Shown piece by piece: positions 63,438 to 64,000 of a DNA stretch of 64,000 nucleotides (position 1 is the stretch's first letter; each line of letters opens with the position of its first letter). Below the pieces are notes generated by a model. It did not search any database. It was not told where the DNA came from and saw only the letters and a list, made by a program, of their open reading frames with translations. Source of the DNA: Saprospiraceae bacterium (lineage in GTDB: Bacteria > Bacteroidota > Bacteroidia > Chitinophagales > Saprospiraceae); NCBI GenBank assembly GCA_020631235.1, contig JAHDHQ010000018.1, positions 1 to 64,000 of the forward strand, read 5' to 3'. The position numbers were made by a program, and so were the translations under genes.

Positions 63438-64000
63438 ATGGAGAAAATTATAGAAAAGTATTTGCTAAAGTGGAAAATTGTTGAAAAAATAACCATAAGA
63501 ATAAAGCTAGATAAAGATGTATTCAGAGACTTAATGAAAAATAACACTCAGTTAAAAAGAACCATTGATGCTCCAACAAGACAGTACTTTTTCCAATCAA
63601 ATAAATATCCATTTACAGGCATTATTAACCAAGAAGACTTTAAAATTAGAATATTGGGATCGGGGCATTATTCGCTTATAAGTGCTCGAATGATTCAAGA
63701 AAAAGACCAGCTAAAACTTGAGACATCATTTAATGCCTATACAAAAAACTTTTTTAGATCCTTGATAATAATGTTTAGTATGCTCTGCTTATTTGTCATA
63801 TTTATATCTGTGGCAGTAAAAGCCTTCATTAGTTTTATAATTGTACAAATGGCTTGTATGTTAATTATATTTATTGCCATTAATATACTAGTCATGCGCC
63901 ATAATACATCCACTGCTAAAACTCAGTTCTGCCACTTACTCAATTCAATGATAGATGAACATATCAAGTCAAAATCTACTTTATTACATGATGTGCTATA
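63438..64000 (+). CDS. Membrane protein of unknown function, 3' part outside window
   Basis: An ATG-started frame runs without a stop to the window end, giving 187 complete codons. The first about 105 residues are polar and charged (MEKIIEKYLLKWKIVEKI), with a beta-rich soluble stretch. Two hydrophobic helices follow (about 113-130 and 134-153, IFISVAVKAFISFIIVQ and MLIIFIAINILVM), then a charged tail that continues outside. The arrangement resembles small sensory or scaffold membrane proteins of unknown function. It is divergent from the YafY gene. Confidence 0.65.
   Translation, partial: MEKIIEKYLLKWKIVEKITIRIKLDKDVFRDLMKNNTQLKRTIDAPTRQYFFQSNKYPFTGIINQEDFKIRILGSGHYSLISARMIQEKDQLKLETSFNAYTKNFFRSLIIMFSMLCLFVIFISVAVKAFISFIIVQMACMLIIFIAINILVMRHNTSTAKTQFCHLLNSMIDEHIKSKSTLLHDVL

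Overview
This is a chromosomal segment of an AT-rich member of the Bacteroidota, probably Saprospirales or a close relative. Several signs point that way. At least six secreted proteins end in the C-terminal sorting domain of the type IX secretion system (T9SS). There are SprB-type adhesin repeats, the rsmD-DUF3822 pair, a GlnRS, OmpA/PorT-like outer-membrane barrels, TANNTTTG-type promoter boxes and few Shine-Dalgarno sequences. The order-level placement is inference. I see no insertion sequence, prophage, CRISPR array or rRNA.

Layout. (1) 1-9.5 kb: the 3' end of an initiator tRNA with its terminator; then, on the minus strand, an outer-membrane barrel protein, a 1452-residue adhesin-like protein (ALK/LTK-type glycine-rich domain, 14 SprB repeats, T9SS tail), truA, and a caspase-like peptidase paired with a small exported protein. 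(2) 9.6-19 kb: a surface-polysaccharide locus with GT4 glycosyltransferases, an SGNH hydrolase, a TagB/TagF-like and a TagD-like enzyme, an asparagine synthetase, a flippase and a UDP-sugar dehydrogenase. Its upstream neighbours are a DUF4177-like gene, trmD, an FKBP isomerase and an M20 peptidase. (3) 22-28 kb: a large gap holding a 41-codon membrane-protein ORF, exported proteins of unknown role, miaE and a GNAT acetyltransferase. (4) 26-35 kb: housekeeping genes prmA, folD, a PAP2 phosphatase, glnS, argS, rsmD, DUF3822 and tsaD. (5) 35-45 kb: a DUF697/SHOCT protein, a MORN-repeat protein coupled to a giant thioester-less alpha-2-macroglobulin, and an FAD oxidoreductase. (6) 44.8-58 kb: a run rich in exported proteins, namely a MopE-motif protein divergent from a T9SS-exported thioredoxin, a DGPF protein with an ECF42-type sigma factor (apparently frameshifted near its end), an alpha/beta hydrolase, an FG-GAP/ASPIC lipoprotein, a PGRP-type amidase and a purple-acid-phosphatase-like enzyme. 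(7) 58-64 kb: a GT4, a DUF1428 protein, a PLP decarboxylase, a DUF6624 protein, a SnoaL-like protein under a YafY/WYL regulator, and a membrane-protein gene cut by the window end.

How the genes work together. The polysaccharide genes look able to supply a nucleotide-activated uronic acid, move lipid-linked units across the membrane, and add glycerol-phosphate-like groups. The exported set (amidase, phosphatase, thioredoxin, adhesin, macroglobulin, caspase) suggests an organism that attaches to and digests other cells or polymers. That is inference from families, not shown by the sequence. The strongest candidates for new biology are the adhesin with a polyglycine domain of animal-receptor type, the macroglobulin/NTR-MORN pair, the glycerol-phosphate transfer genes in a Gram-negative, and the T7-run frameshift in the sigma factor.
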